From: Trichuris trichiura
Taxonomy: Eukaryota > Nematoda > Enoplea > Trichinellida > Trichuridae
Direction: 5' to 3'
Length of the DNA stretch: 64,000 bases
Assembly (NCBI GenBank): GCA_037903355.1
Contig: JBAJFE010000001.1
Coordinates: 868,001-932,000, forward strand
This document shows positions 43,961 through 56,272 of the stretch, in pieces. The notes under the pieces were generated by a model. That model was given only the letters and a program-made list of their open reading frames with translations. It was not told where the DNA came from and ran no database searches. Each line of letters starts with the position of its first letter. The stretch's first letter is position 1. The position numbers and the translations under genes are program-made.

Positions 43961-43966
43961 TCAATT

Positions 43967-44639
43967 ATGCCGGGTTTATGCAACAGTTATTCTCAACTAG
44001 CTGTCTCCTCTGTCAGCAGTTCAGACGAAAAAAATAATAAGACAAAGCAACTGGAGATCATGGTCATTCCAAGTCTGGATGTCAATTTTTCTCATCAAAT
44101 AGAAAGTAAAGAAGAACCTGATCATGCAACAACATCCCACGGTCAGATCAAAAGGGCAGCTACATTAAGCTAACATTTCATGGATTATTCCTTTATAGAT
44201 GAAAGTAGAAATGTTGCCCAATCAATTGAAGAAACCATACCAATAGCCGTCCTTTCATTCAATGAAAGCGTCATTATCGGCGCAATCAACTACACTTTGA
44301 AAACAGGAAATTGGAGTTCAGAAGTTCATAAAAGCGAACCGAAGAACATAAGTATGGTGAGTTGCAATTTTTCGCTTTCCTATCAGTTTACAATACCACT
44401 TAAAGAATCTTGAACATGTGCCAACGAAAAACGTCACTATAATAGAAGTTCCCGAACAGACTATAGAGTTGCTGGCAAAAGGCAAGGATAACGTTCTTAT
44501 AAGTAGCCTTCACCGTACAGCATTTTTAGTCATCAGCGAGGCAAAGAAAACATTCGAAGAAGTCTTATTGAAACTGCGAGGAAACTCCTCTTTTGTAACA
44601 AATTTACCGGAAGTTCAGAACAGCTCTACCAACACGTGA
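43967..44639 (+). CDS. small hypothetical protein, three exons, 188 residues (5' end uncertain)
   Basis: Exons 43967-44141, 44199-44356 and 44406-44639 join in phase with introns of 57 and 49 nt. The first intron holds a CTAAC branch-like site and ends CTTTATAG; the second has a GTGAGT donor. The product runs MPGLCNSYSQLAVSSVSS to VTNLPEVQNSSTNT, is rich in Ser, Thr, Glu and Asn, and has several N-X-S/T sites (NESV, NYTL, NWSS, NISM). No signal peptide is in the called start. A hydrophobic MLLLLTCTSSLTS frame at about 43892 could be an upstream signal exon, but I could not join it in phase. No family is recognised. Confidence 0.5.
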
Positions 44640-47385
44640 AAGCTACGCAACTTACGAATCCACGTTCGCTTTATATTTGTAACGTACAAAATGGTCTCAT
44701 GCAGTTTCATGTACTACGATTAGGTTACCTGGAGTGACTGAACTTGAACTGATTGAAATCGCAAATTTCCCATTTTTCATTGGCGAAACTTTGTCACCAT
44801 TTATATGCCTACATAAAAGAACTCAGTGCGTTACCGTCAGAGCGAGGCATCGGCTGGCAGCGGCTCTCACTTTACAAAAATGTAATAAAATTATTTATCC
44901 CTATTTTAAAAAAACTATAAATTTTCAACTTTGAAACTATTGCATTAAAACGCAGAAACTGATCCTACGAACATTGCATGAACGAAGGTATTCAATTGGA
45001 ATCAATTTAGCATCTGTCAATTATACGAATTAACGTGAATTGTTGAATGGAAGTTCCAGTGATTCATTAAGTTCCTTTATCAAAAGTCTGTGAAAGGCCG
45101 CAATTTTTAGCACAAAGAATATGGTTTGGGTATACTGAATTTTAGCCCTCATGTGATTTAAGTTGGGTTTTCAAGTAAATTAATTAATCCTGTCGTCGTT
45201 TACTGGAGAAAAGGGTAAATAAAAAGCCAAGTACGATAAGATTTATGTTAAACTTATGCCTTCAAGTCGTACGAATATATCAGACATTTGAATAAATAGC
45301 CAGCAGAGGTTCATTCCAAGAATGAGACGGCTCGTTCCCGTTGATCGTGAGCACTGCCTATAACTTCAGATTAAGCGCTTGACTAAACAACTGGTGCGAA
45401 AAGCATATGAATAACCTAAGAGCAAGAACGACTGTCGTGCGTGACTAGGTGATCAGAATTTTCAAAAAACCCCAATGCGCCATTTATCGTTCATGAGTGC
45501 ACGGAATGCATTCGCCATAGCAACTGTCTAAACTGAAGTGCTTTCCTCTTTCTTGATAACTGTTCATCGATTTAATCCGCAATTGTTTGGCAATTTTTGT
45601 CTGATTAAACGTGATTAAACCATTTCAGAGAAACAATGAGACTTGCGCAACTAGGGTGATTTGCTTTTCTGCAAAACAGTTTCCGTTTATGAACATTGCT
45701 TTGCCTAACGAGGGAAGAAAATTGCAAAAACAAAGCAAGCGAAAAGATCGTGTCCGAACCTGGAAACGAAATTTGCACAGTGTAAACACTAATGAACCAC
45801 TATTGCTCGTTGACAATAACGAATGACTCACCAGTGAGTCAGACAGACAAAAACTAGTCGGAAATGCTGATGCAACTCTTTGAAATTTCAAGTCTCTAAT
45901 TTTGCAAGGAGTTCGCTGTACGATGTGAGATACTTTGTAAAAGCTTGTTCTACTTTGCTCAACAAGCAACCTAAGAATGCATATCTGTAGCTTTTGTAAG
46001 AGAAAGGTTTCTTGTATCAGCCTGACTCTTTTCCCGCTAGAAATTGAAGAAAATGCAAGTTGACACTTCTGAAAGTTCCCACTCGCTAGTCAGTATTTTG
46101 TTTCCGCAAACGTAGAGCAACTTAGCAGCTTGGGCAGGAACAAATCAGTTCGATGAACAATGAAAGGTTTTCTTGGCTACTGAAAATGTAGGACTAAGCT
46201 GGCGCTGGTGCGTAATTTGCTGTTGAAATTCTTCCTATGACAAGTAATCTCAGTGTTTTGCAGAAACTCATGGTATGAAAATATCGTGACCGCCGCGCAT
46301 GCAAACGGAAGCAAATGGAACAGAGGTGTTCAAAAGTCTAAAATTTTGGTCAGTTACAAAGCAGACTTTGAAACTAGAACAATCTGTCCGGTTTCACTTA
46401 GAGTTCAACAAAGTAAGCAAGATTCAAAAAAATCCAGACTTTTATCCTCTTTTCGCTCAATTGAACGATCAGTGGTCCTCGTTCTCTGAAATAATCGGCA
46501 GAAAACGTTGAAACGGTTGAGATAAATAGGCTAATTGCTGGGCTGCTCATTGTTCATCTTTACAACCCTAGGAAGAAAATTCTTAAATGTACTCACAAGA
46601 AAAAAGTAAAGATGTAGATCTGTTCAGGCGCAACTGGTTTTTCAAAAATTGTTCACTACGGGAACAGAAAGGAGTATATCTTCCTTCATTAAAATATTTC
46701 ATTGATAACAGCGCAGCATCAAGCCTGAAGGAGGTACAGGGCAGCTAAACGGTACAAGTTTGGCAGTGAATGCACGTTGAAAAAATATAACTTGTCCAAC
46801 ACTGGAGATTATGTTTTCCTAATGGAACCGTCTATCAAATTGCAAAACACACATAAGATTGATTGTGACCATATTAAAGCTACCAAACTTAACCCTCTGC
46901 TCACCATTATTATCATTGTTGAGTTGCGCCATAGCTTATTTTTCTAAGTTAAAAACAGTCCACACACCATGAAATTGTCCGACGTACTAATAGACAAGAC
47001 GAACAATTTTTTATAAGGACCACGGAGGTTTGAATATCTTACACTCCTAATAACGTTTCAGCATGTTGACCTGTTACTAAAGCGCTTTCAGCAGAAATGA
47101 TGTAGAATTTAAATATTTCCAGACTCAAGAAATTAGAGTTTCTCATGACCATAACTAAGCAATATAGCAAAGAAAGTTATCATTGTCATTGACATGAAAA
47201 GATTCGAAAGCTTCGAAGGACCATTTATTGATAAATGAAAATAAGCGTTTTGTACCCTTCCGTAATAAAAACACGCACATGAAACTCAGAAAAGCTATAG
47301 TACACTCCAGAGCAAATAATCTTTGCCTACTCCTTGGTAGAATGCATCGAAGCAAATTGTTAGCCTCGCTCATCCTCCCAACACG
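44640..47385. other. gene-poor stretch with two exon-like fragments
   Basis: At 45630 an acceptor-like CATTTCAG precedes a 66-codon frame rich in Lys/Arg (RKLQKQSKRKDRVRTWKRN) ending at 45826. At 46256 TTGCAG precedes sequence leading to a frame ending EIIGRKR at 46511. Either could be a terminal exon, but I cannot link them to others and do not call a gene. Confidence 0.3.
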
Positions 47386-47430
47386 CTCGCGCGCGCGCGC
47401 GCCCACACACACACACACACACACACACAA
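47386..47430. repeat. compound microsatellite (GC)n-(CA)n
   Basis: An alternating CG run (about 47388-47402) is followed by about 13 CA units to 47429. Alternating purine-pyrimidine tracts of this kind can adopt Z-DNA. Confidence 0.9.
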
Positions 47431-47689
47431 ATTTACTAATACTAATTTTCCACACTTAGCAGGCTCACGGGAATTTAGTACATGAAATCACAGAAAATGA
47501 CCTTCTGGAAAAAGTCATTGCCGTCTCACATTTCAGCTCGTTGGATGAGATAACGGAAAATAGTTCTAGTGAAAGGAACCAACTTCCTTCTCGTTTTCAA
47601 CAATGGTGCTCAAAATAATATTAAGATGTGATTCTGATTGACAATGATGATTTAATTCTGTATTAAGATGTGATTTGTTTCTTCTTATG

Positions 47690-48590
47690 GAATACGTGTC
47701 CCGTCCCGTTCAGAGTACAAAAACTTTTAATGTCCGTAGCTTTCGGGCCGCGCGTGACCTGCCCTTAGTGGTATTAAAACTGATGCAATTGGCGAGCGCG
47801 ACTTTTCCATTCAATTCGTTGTAACGGTTTAGAAAAGAGTTTTAAAGTCTTGTTTTCTGAAGTTTTCTCTGTACTTCAGCTGGCTCTGCCACTTGTTGCG
47901 TATATATTGTAACATCATACTATTTAGTTTATTTATCCAATTTTTTTTCTGCACTGTTCTCTAATGTTTGTTATATCCATTTCTGATTTTGTGTTTCATG
48001 TATGTTAATTCGTTTCATATTAATTCCATGTGCCAAGTAAGTTCATCCATTTTTTCATTTTAATCTATACGTGTTAATCTGTTTCGTGCTTACCCTTTGT
48101 TCTTTGTAAATTTATCCTTTTCTCCTTAATATTTCCATATGTGGTGGTCTGCGCATTTAGTTCTATATATATGCCATACTCTGTTTCTTCAATTGTTCCT
48201 CCATTCATGTATGCAATCAGTTTAATGAACAGCCGTTTGAGCGTGTAACAATGTTTGTCCATAGTTCATTTGTTTACGCTCCTTGATCCCAATTGTATGT
48301 CACGTTGTGTCTAATGTAAAGAGCTTCTTTAATTCTTCGTAAGTGTACGCTGCTTTCATAGCATAGCACTTTTAGGTGACGAGTTTGGTTGCAATGCGTC
48401 GCGTGTTCTACCATGGCGAAAGCTTGTACAGCTTTTTCCATGGTAATTCGTGGATCCAACATCGGTCTTCCGCGATGTGCTGTAGGAGTGCTACTATTGC
48501 TAAGACAATAGCTAAGCTACGGCTATTAAAAGTTTTTGTACTCCAAACGGGACACATTCCGTAAGAAGAAACAAACTAATCACGAAAACC
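47690..48590 (-). mobile_element. Penelope-like element fragment with short inverted ends
   Basis: The edges share GAATACGTGTCCCGT (47690) and the near-mirror ACGGGACACATTCCG (48547), plus GTACAAAAACTTTTAAT and ATTAAAAGTTTTTGTAC. A decayed hammerhead-like motif (GCCCGAAAGCTACGG on the minus strand) lies near 47740. A GIY-YIG remnant is at 48274-48462. Confidence 0.6.
48274..48462 (-). pseudogene. PLE GIY-YIG endonuclease, C-terminal remnant
   Basis: The minus frame reads AFAMVEHATHCNQTRHLKVL, then VHLRRIKEALYIRHNVTYNW. It corresponds to the conserved tail of the PLE endonuclease (xAxxEHA...RRIxEALYI...N). Upstream catalytic motifs are missing. Confidence 0.7.
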
Positions 48591-48809
48591 TACGGTCCCG
48601 TTCCAAGAAGCTATATTCAGGTTTGATGGGCAAAATGCAAGAATACACTTCAGGTAGTAGATTAACGCATAAAAATAATGACAAATACGCTGTTACACAA
48701 CATTCTCTGAAACCTGCTGCGAACAGTAACTGCATTTTTTAAAATCAGGTTAAACCGCCTAAACAGCTATTAATGCCTGCTTACACAGATGCGATTGTTG
48801 CGGACGAAG

Positions 48810-49108
48810 TGTTAGTAACCAGACTCAGCGTGTTTTCGAGGTACAGTAAGCAAAAGGGTTTATTAGTATAACATTCATCGCTTATATACTGGTAGTACAA
48901 TTGAGGTGAAACGAGTTCAAGAGGGATTACTGACAGACCGATCAATCAAGTCTCAGTGACCTCGTAGATCTGTCAGAGGTGACCTCGTGTGAATATTTTA
49001 TTGGGAATCGGCGCCCTCTGATCTGCCAGGTGCTACAACGGCGGTTTCACCGCGGAAACCTGGGGTGATAATGATGTCCAAGTTTCTCACGGTACTCTAA
49101 CCGTAACA
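48810..49108. repeat. possible solo LTR, 299 bp
   Basis: The stretch starts TGTTAGTAACC and ends CCGTAACA, with short TGTTA/TAACA inverted ends. It contains GTTTATTAGTATAACATTCA and a CCTCGTGTGAAT block, and looks LTR-like. No matching 5-bp duplication is seen, so boundaries are tentative. Confidence 0.35.
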
Positions 49109-49679
49109 GTGATATTGAAAGAGAAGAGGGAACATGCTACTCTTGAATGTTCGTTTCCTAAAAAACCCTGTCTGTATATCAATTGAGGTTGGAATCGTAA
49201 ATGAAACTGTACAATGCATAGTGCATAGTACAATGCATGCACTTGAGAACAGAGAAACCAACATTCCCAACATAATTCGTAAAAAACTTGAAGTATTTAA
49301 CTTAAATAACAAAATTTGATTCATGGAGGCAGCCTCTTTTTAGTAGAAGCGAATATTCACAATATTGGACCAGCAGCGTTCTGTCGTCAACGGATGAATT
49401 AGCAGTGGTTCGCATGAACGCAGAGATATGACGAGACAGTCAAAGCAGTCAGTTCAGGCTGATGATGGACCAAGTCAGACACAAAAGCCGCGTGGTCATA
49501 ATAACGCTTTCTTTATAACGGAAAAACATAATACAAATGCACAATTAAATTTCATGGGTCCGTTCACACGCTTCCCGCTTAAAAGTGGAGTAGCTTGTAA
49601 ATATTGTAGCAATTCCTGCCAGCTCTGGCCAGCTGAAACGATCTTCAGGTTAGGGCTGCGATAAATAAGGGTACCGTAG
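49109..49679. other. unassigned sequence
   Basis: Short frames on both strands around 49097-49324 overlap and carry no motif. GTACAATGCATAGTGCATAG at 49209 is a small local palindromic repeat. Nothing else is supported. Confidence 0.3.
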
Positions 49680-50560
49680 ACAGAGCGTGACAGACGAGTG
49701 AGCGATTCGGTTGGTCGCTGTGTTGTGTTCGTGTTGCCTGAGAGAAAGTAAACGTTTGAGCAGCCCCTCGTAGCGTGTATCCTATCTGCTGAAACCGTGT
49801 TGCTGATTTTCTCAAAGAAAATTGCGATTCTTAAAAACGGTTACGGTAAACAGGTGGAATTCAGGTAGTGGACGTTTTAAGATTATTCCCCAAATCTCCA
49901 ACCTTCCCCACCGTACCATTTGCTGCGCACAGGCATTTCGAGCGTCTCCTATTTGAGCGGAACCTAGATGTAGCCGTTCTCCGCCGCTAAGCCGTGAAGA
50001 TGCTAAAAGAGAAAATTGGTCGCTTTCGTCCGGCGATGAATCTTTGAGCTCCAAAATTGGAGTTCGTAATGCGCGCGGGTTAGGTAACCTATCGGTGGTA
50101 TGAGCAGCTGTCTATGCCTCCCTCCGCGGTTTCAAATCGTTCATTTCTGCCGTCGGCACATATAGATAAACCTCAATAACTATGCATCGTTGGGCGACGG
50201 AGCTTATACGGAAGGAACTCGATGAGCTTGCGCATCATTTGAAACCGGTGTTGCTGGTTTTCTCAAAGAAGAGGGCTGTTGTGTCCCGTGACAACGCTAC
50301 ACAGGGCCAAGGGACTAGCAGAGCTATAGCCACACGGCTGCCTCTAGCGTTGACCACGAACAACACAGAGAACCTAACTTCAGAGAATTACGGTAGCTGG
50401 GAACGGGAGGTGTGTGACGGTTGGTTGTGTTTATCTTGTACGCGCTGGAGAGTAAACTTTTGCTTGGAACTTATCAAGGGCGATTCTTAAAAACGGTTGG
50501 GTCCTCGTCCGTCCTCGTTGGGTGGAACTTCTCTCGTAACGACCGGGTTCGTTACAGTAT
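49680..50560 (+). mobile_element. possible copia-like retrotransposon remnant
   Basis: Two related segments (49690-49860 and 50240-50530) share GAAACCG(G)TGTTGCTG, TTTCTCAAAGAA and GCGATTCTTAAAAACGGTT. A frame at 50182-50490 includes LPLALTTNNTENLTSENYGSWE. It recalls the copia gag start (L...L...ENYxxW), but it is weak. It may be a broken element with partial LTR duplication. Confidence 0.3.
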
Positions 50561-52304
50561 TTTAAACTCATGAATAATACAATTTCTTAGCTTAAGCCAA
50601 AACTTCAGTTTCCTATCCTGGACAATGGAGCGTCCTGAAAAACAGATCACTGTTTTTATTTCTGCCATTGTAACCCACTGCTTTGGAATAGAGTACCGCC
50701 AATGGTTTTGGCTTAACAGTGAAACCGATTAAACTTCCGAAAGAGACTGCATTATCCCTTCAAGTAGTAATGAACATCTATTGCTTGAACATAGAATGTC
50801 TTGCAAAGGGTGCGTAGCTTTCCGGGGCAAAAATTGGGCTAAGATTGATTAAAATGCTAATAAATAACTTTCAAAAATATTAAAGCTCTTTCGACATCCA
50901 GTTACGTTCCTCCTCAGCGGAATAAAGTGTATGTTATGGCAAGACAGCCTGACACAATGAACCACTACCGTGTTCCAAGTTGAAGTATTACGCGTTAGAG
51001 TTTTGCCTGTCTTGTTTCTCTTACTGCTGGTTTAGTACTCGAAGCTTCGTGTTTGTTTATTTCTGGTCCTTTAATTTCCTTTCTTCGTCGTGTTAGTTCA
51101 AGCTTATTTTTGTTCCGAAGCGCAGCTCTCACCCACCGGACAACACTACGTCTTTACACGTACAACTACAGTAACAACAGAAAGCAGCTACTAGTAGAAG
51201 CACAAGGTCTGCATATTACTATACTTTTCTTCGTCCATTATTACTCCTTTTTCTTGAAAATTGCCTTCATCGTTCGTGTGCAGCGATTGGAGTTCACTGT
51301 TCAGGCTGTCTGCATAGCACTTATAAGTACCACTCCCAAAGTGCTTCTTTACGAAATGAAAGTGTTGCAGTTCAAGTTACAGCTAGCTTTGTTTGACATA
51401 TTTTATGTTCACTCTTCGATTTGTTTGCACTCTCTGCGTTGGTGCGCGAATGTAACGCGCAGTGTAGAAAAGGACGTGCGCGTCAAAATCGCCCACTGTA
51501 CGCCTTGAAAGAAGACACGTGGGTTGCGGTTGTTCGCTGGGAGTAGCGCATTCCGCCTCGTTCAGTGTATTCTCAGTTTTCGTTCGTGTTCGTTCAACAA
51601 AGCGTTCCTCTGTTGGTGTGACTGTTAACACAATTATCTTTTTTCTCAATTTAAACTTTTTTCATTGGTCATGCTTCTTTTTGATTCTTCTCCTTTCTTT
51701 CATTTTCTTGTTAATTGGTATTGTCGCTTCTGAACATTGATAGCGGTCAATACTTTAGCTTTTTCTAACTGTTGCCATTTGAAAGAAAAGTCAAAAGACT
51801 TTTAGAACTAAGTCTTTCAAAGCTAGTCGCAATGACTGCAGTTTAACATACTGGTCAACAGATTGCTCGCTTCAAATCTTTAGCCACAATTAACGGTTAC
51901 GTCAAGTGAAAAGAGTCAGTGAGTTAGCCACAATTTTTTTCAATTCAGTCAGTTTCCTAGGATAAGATTTTAAGTACCAGATCTAAGTGCTCTACGGCCG
52001 CTGATGATCTAAGGCAAACTTATAATCTGAATAGGATCCAGTCGCTGCTGTTTGCCCATGTGCTTGACAAATTTACCTTAAAGAGGACAGAACGGTATAA
52101 AATGGACAAACGCTTTTTGAAATGAAGCATAGAATGTTTTCCCTCACCAAGTATGAAACGGAGCAGACATTCAAAGCTATAAAATGTTAATATTCAACGT
52201 ATTTATGCTTCATGGTTTCACCATATAATGCTATACAAATTATTTTGCTGAAGAGTGTACCTGTAGATCCTGAAAGCTTCGATTTGTCCCACAATGTTTA
52301 TTAC
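50561..52304. other. AT-rich stretch without a supported gene
   Basis: The 151-codon frame at 51053-51508 is rich in Leu, Phe and Ser with no domain or splice context. I treat it as chance. No repeats with clear ends are seen. Confidence 0.35.
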
Positions 52305-52513
52305 TGCTGCAGTTGTTGCGTCAGACACCTGTCTGACAGACAAGAGTGGAGGTGTTAATGGACGTCGGTCACCACCAAAGGCAGGATTAACGATGATGGA
52401 TGGTGTCCGTTGCTGTCCCCTCTGTAACCCGTTTATTATCGTTAGTCCGAGGCCGTGGGAGCAACGACGTCTGGGAGCTGTCCAAACGCTCCCTATTTAA
52501 AACCCTCTCGTTA

Positions 52514-52561
<48 letters not shown>

Positions 52562-52660
52562 GGATCGCAACCTCGCTCTGCTACCATTGTTCTATTTTTA
52601 CTGTATAACCAATAAAGCTATCTTCATCATGCTTGACTTCTAACGCGCAACCTTCCAACA
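52305..52660 (-). mobile_element. solo LTR, 356 bp, same family as 24182
   Basis: On the minus strand it begins TGTTGGAAGG and ends near CAACTGCAGCA. The flanks are ATTAC at 52300-52304 and 52661-52665, a perfect 5-bp duplication. Compared with the copy at 24182 it has an expanded CT/GA microsatellite. Confidence 0.88.
52516..52557. repeat. (CT)n microsatellite, about 21 units
   Basis: An uninterrupted CT run inside the solo LTR. The sister LTR has only a degenerate GA-rich tract at the matching place (24290-24320). Confidence 0.95.
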
Positions 52661-53290
52661 ATTACCATTACATTAAACCAACATACCGCAACTTTCATCG
52701 CGGAAACTATTACTGTTTTCCATGGAGTAATATGAAAGCACGAGAATACAATCGTGCAGCAACAGAAAGTACACGGTGTCCTTGGCTTACGATATTTTTG
52801 GTTCCGGGCGCTCCACCGTAAGTTAAGACACCTAATCAATGCATTTAACGTAGGATTGTTCCGCAGTCATTTCACCGGAGGGAAATGTACCATAACCGCA
52901 GATTTGGATTCAGCCTTAGGATGCGGTATGTATCTTAAGCTCAGCAGCATCGAATGAACCACAGCTTTAAAGGGGTGAAAGGAGTAACACGCGTCCAGGT
53001 TGACCTGGGGAAATTACAGGCCACCGATTGGCAGCACCCGCGAGGTAGAAACTTCTACCTTCGGGTAGGGCTGAGTGAGGAACACCTTATGCAAGTTTGA
53101 TTCTGCCGCGTAACATGGGAGATACTCAGATAGGGGAAACTTAACAGAAAAGCGGCACGAGCCTCTGTTCCAACTCAGTATGTCACGATTCCCGTCCTAA
53201 GTTTACTCGTTCATGACTTCAGGAGAGCAAGCGCCAGCAGCCTGTGGACTAGGTGTCGCAAGCTTCTTTAGGTAGACATCAAGCTTTGCC
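52661..53290. other. unassigned sequence between a solo LTR and a Tigger remnant
   Basis: No recognised gene. A 67-codon plus frame at 52754-52957 lacks any motif. Confidence 0.3.
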
Positions 53291-53291
53291 C

Positions 53292-54420
53292 TTACACTTT
53301 TCGCATTCCTTTGTAGATTTCTATGTAGAAAGCCAGTGCCTCTTGAATTCGTCTATCTGCTTTTGCAAACCTTTCCCAATAATCGTCCATTTCTTCCAGT
53401 AACCGTACGCCGGCGCTTATAGCAGCAACATTCTCAGCTAGTTTTTTGCCGTGAATTTGCTCGTTACCATAGGCGTAGTTCTTTCTTCTTCCCAACCGTG
53501 CATGCACTGTTCTTCCTCTAAATCGATCAGCTCCTCGTTGGATATCTCTTCTGCCTCAGCCTTGATAGGCTCACGGATCTCGTCCTTTCTTATATCCAAC
53601 TGCAGTGCATGTAAAAGCCGTAATATCCTATCGCTGACAATTCGATCGATCGCAGTCTTTGTCAAAATTCTCCGCCGCATCTGCTGGTGTCTTCAAAGCC
53701 CCTTTCCAAATGTCTCTTATGCAATTCTGGGGGACATCTTTCCAAGCTGCGCTCACGATTCAGATCGCATGTAGGATCTTATGGCGTTTCCAGAATTCTC
53801 GAAGCGTTTTGCCAGATTTAAGCGCTTCCAATGTCTGCGCGAACACCCGCCGCAAGTAATGAGCCTTAAACCCCCCTATGGCACCCTGATCCATTGGCTA
53901 GATATGCGCGGTCGTGCTAGGCGGCAGGTAGATAACTTTCACGTCAGGGCGCACGTCACTGATGTATCGCGGGTGTCCTAGAGCACTGCCTAACATCAAA
54001 AGAATCTTGAACTAAATATCCTTTTCCTGCAGTATTCCTTCGTTTCTGGCATGAAACAGTTCTCAAACCAGTCGTCAAATAAGGACAGCGTCGTCCAGGC
54101 TTTGCGGTTATGACGGTAATAAACGAGCAGAGCACTCTTCCTTACGTGGTTCATTAATCTAGGATGCTCTGAGTGGTAATATGAGAAGAGGCTTCGGCTT
54201 GGATCCTGCCTCATTTCCGCCGAGGAGAATCGGTACATTGTCCTTACGTGCTTTGTGCCCTGGCATTGCGGAGGCAATTCCTTGAATGCAGGTACGCTAG
54301 GACATATGATTCCAGAACAGACTAATTTCATCAACATTAGATATCTGCTTCGCTAAATATTCTTCCTTTGCATTGATGTCGTCCAGCTCACCCTTAAAAG
54401 CCACAACAGTTTCGACGTGG
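53292..54420 (-). pseudogene. jerky/Tigger-type transposase remnant (family C)
   Basis: In several frames the minus strand shows NVDEISLFWNHM (first catalytic Asp kept), PGHKARKDNVPILL, KAWTTLSLFDDWFENCFMPE, then GSALGHPRYISDVRPDVKVI, LPPSTTAHIQPMDQGAIGGF, WKDVPQNCIRDIW and an acidic C-terminal tail. The second motif should read DNAPGHP but is GSALGHP, so it is dead. Stops and frameshifts are frequent. The helix-turn-helix part is not clear upstream. Confidence 0.78.
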
Positions 54421-55216
54421 AACTAGCGGCTTGCATTTCACGGGTATTATGGAAGTAGTGTGGGCGTGTATGGCGAGATATTTCCTTCTGACGCTAAACA
54501 GCGCTAGCGAGTAAAGAGCTTATGCCTGACTGGCATGGAAACTTGTGGACTGCGAGCGAATAGAGAACATGCGCTGTACTTATTACACTGACTGCGTAAA
54601 TCAGAATCCGCCGCGCTTCTCACTTCTGCTTATGCATCTTCATGCGTCAAGAGAACAGGCGACATCTGGGAAACTTTAAATCAATCGTTTATTACGGGCT
54701 CGCTCCTATTTTTTGCAGATTTCTCAGATTTCAGATTTCATGCTCATCCTTTAGTTGAACCGCCATATCTTAACTATAAGCCGCGCTTACTGTCAATCAC
54801 TGGCAAGGGACAAGTTCTGCTACGCTAGTACCCGCATGGACCAGCACCAGCGTAGCAGACCTACAACTCGCAGCAAGAGCGCACCATCGAGGATACTCAC
54901 CGTGGATGTCCCTACTTCGAGCAAAAGCAAAACGAGCGCGGCTGGAAGCGAACGTACGTTGTCTCTGAAACCATCGTAAAGTCGAATCCTTCGTAAATCA
55001 AGGAACGCCTGTACTTCACAGAAACGACAAGCGTAACGAAAGTGAAACTTACCTTAATCTCTACACTCTTACTAATTGGCTACGCAGTCCAGAGCGAAAG
55101 GAAGAACTTAGATGGCAAACAGGTCGTTAGGATATTGAAAAGCAACGCTACCTGTTCCATTTTTCCTTCTACAGAAAGATCAGAATCGCATTTCATGTTT
55201 TCAAATTCCTTTAGAA
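54421..55216. other. flank of the transposase remnant; possible truncated secretory frame
   Basis: A frame entered at a GTG (55042) reads KLTLISTLLLIGYAVQSERK, signal-peptide-like, then runs into the hAT element at 55217. It has no ATG at that point and no acceptor I trust. It may be the start of a gene disrupted by the hAT insertion, or chance. Confidence 0.25.
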
Positions 55217-55689
55217 CAGCGATTCTCACGGTGGGGCATGTGCCCCACCGAGGGGCTTTTTTGAAGTCTAGGGAGGCCCAAACCGCCAAGGGGGCCCTTT
55301 TGAGCTGCGAGGGTAAGGGGCAAGTGCCCCAGCTGGGCCATCGTGTTGAAGTGCATCGGAAGGTGGGGTTCGCAGGTCATGTATTGTGCGTACTGGTTAA
55401 GAAAAAGTTGCATGCTGTTACGCCCCACAGTGCTGATTGGCTGGAACGGAGGACCGGGAGGACTAGTAGTCGGTAGTTGGCTCAAAGGTGAGAACGTAAG
55501 AGCATCCGACACGCTGTAGGAAACGCTTTCCCAACATAACCTTGTCCAGCTCGTACATTATTTCAGTCCGGACTATCCCCGTCCTCCCTTCAAGCCAATT
55601 AGCGCGCTCGAAATTGGCCAACCAGGATTGGGGAGCCCAAACGTTCGGAAACGTTCACAGGAGGGCGACCCTGACCTTGAGAAACACTG
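55217..55689. mobile_element. non-autonomous hAT element (MITE), 473 bp
   Basis: The ends CAGCGATTCTCACGG and (inverted) CAGTGTTTCTCAAGG are flanked by CTTTAGAA and CTTTAAAA, 7 of 8 matching. The interior is the inverse of 8103-8560, including AGCATGCAACTTTTTC-like and CCCAATCCTGGTTGGCC-like blocks. Confidence 0.85.
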
Positions 55690-56060
55690 CTTTAAAATAT
55701 TCTCCTTTGCGTGACGTCCAGTCGACTTGCACCAGAATGAGCAACCAAGAAACAATGAGCCAAAAGTGGATACATTTCAGTCCACGTTGCTAACATCAAA
55801 TGCAAATAGCAACGGATTTTTTAATCACAATGGAAAGCGATATAAAAGAAACCCCCAAAACTGCTTTCGAGCATGTTTTCCATCTTCCCCAAATCTGTTT
55901 CTTGTAATGCTTCAAAGCAAGATATTCTCCGCGGCCAGCAGTGCCTTCAGCCAACTATGTTTCCTTTTACCTTCTGTTGGCAGCTGTTGCGTGAATGTAC
56001 AGTAGGTGCTGACAAAAGTTTAAAAATATACGTACCTCTGCGCCTCTACCAACATGCACT

Positions 56061-56230
56061 AAATCAGTGTTACCCAACCCTTTTGGAGCCAGGGCCCCCT
56101 TTCGCGACATTCTGCTCGCAGCGGCCCCCCGTCATTCTCCCCAACGTAATTCTCTCGCTTCTGTTATCCTCATGTGCGCCTACTGTGGGTTACGTTGTTG
56201 TGAATTTGTACAAGTAGTTCAACACCTGAA
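56061..56230. mobile_element. truncated hAT-type terminus
   Basis: CAGTGTTACCCAACCCTTTT followed by GGAGCCAGGGCCCCC has the look of a hAT left end (CAGTG-TxCCCAACC). No partner end or target duplication is found. Confidence 0.35.
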
Positions 56231-56272
56231 ACAGGCTGCAGAATGTAGAATTGACTTCGCTGCCTACCATGT

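Noticed and set aside
47386..47485. Coding frames over the CA/GC repeat (VCVCVCV-type protein)
   Set aside because: Pure microsatellite translation.
51053..51508. 151-codon frame rich in Leu, Phe and Ser
   Set aside because: No start context, domain, splice support or repeat homology. The composition follows local T-richness.
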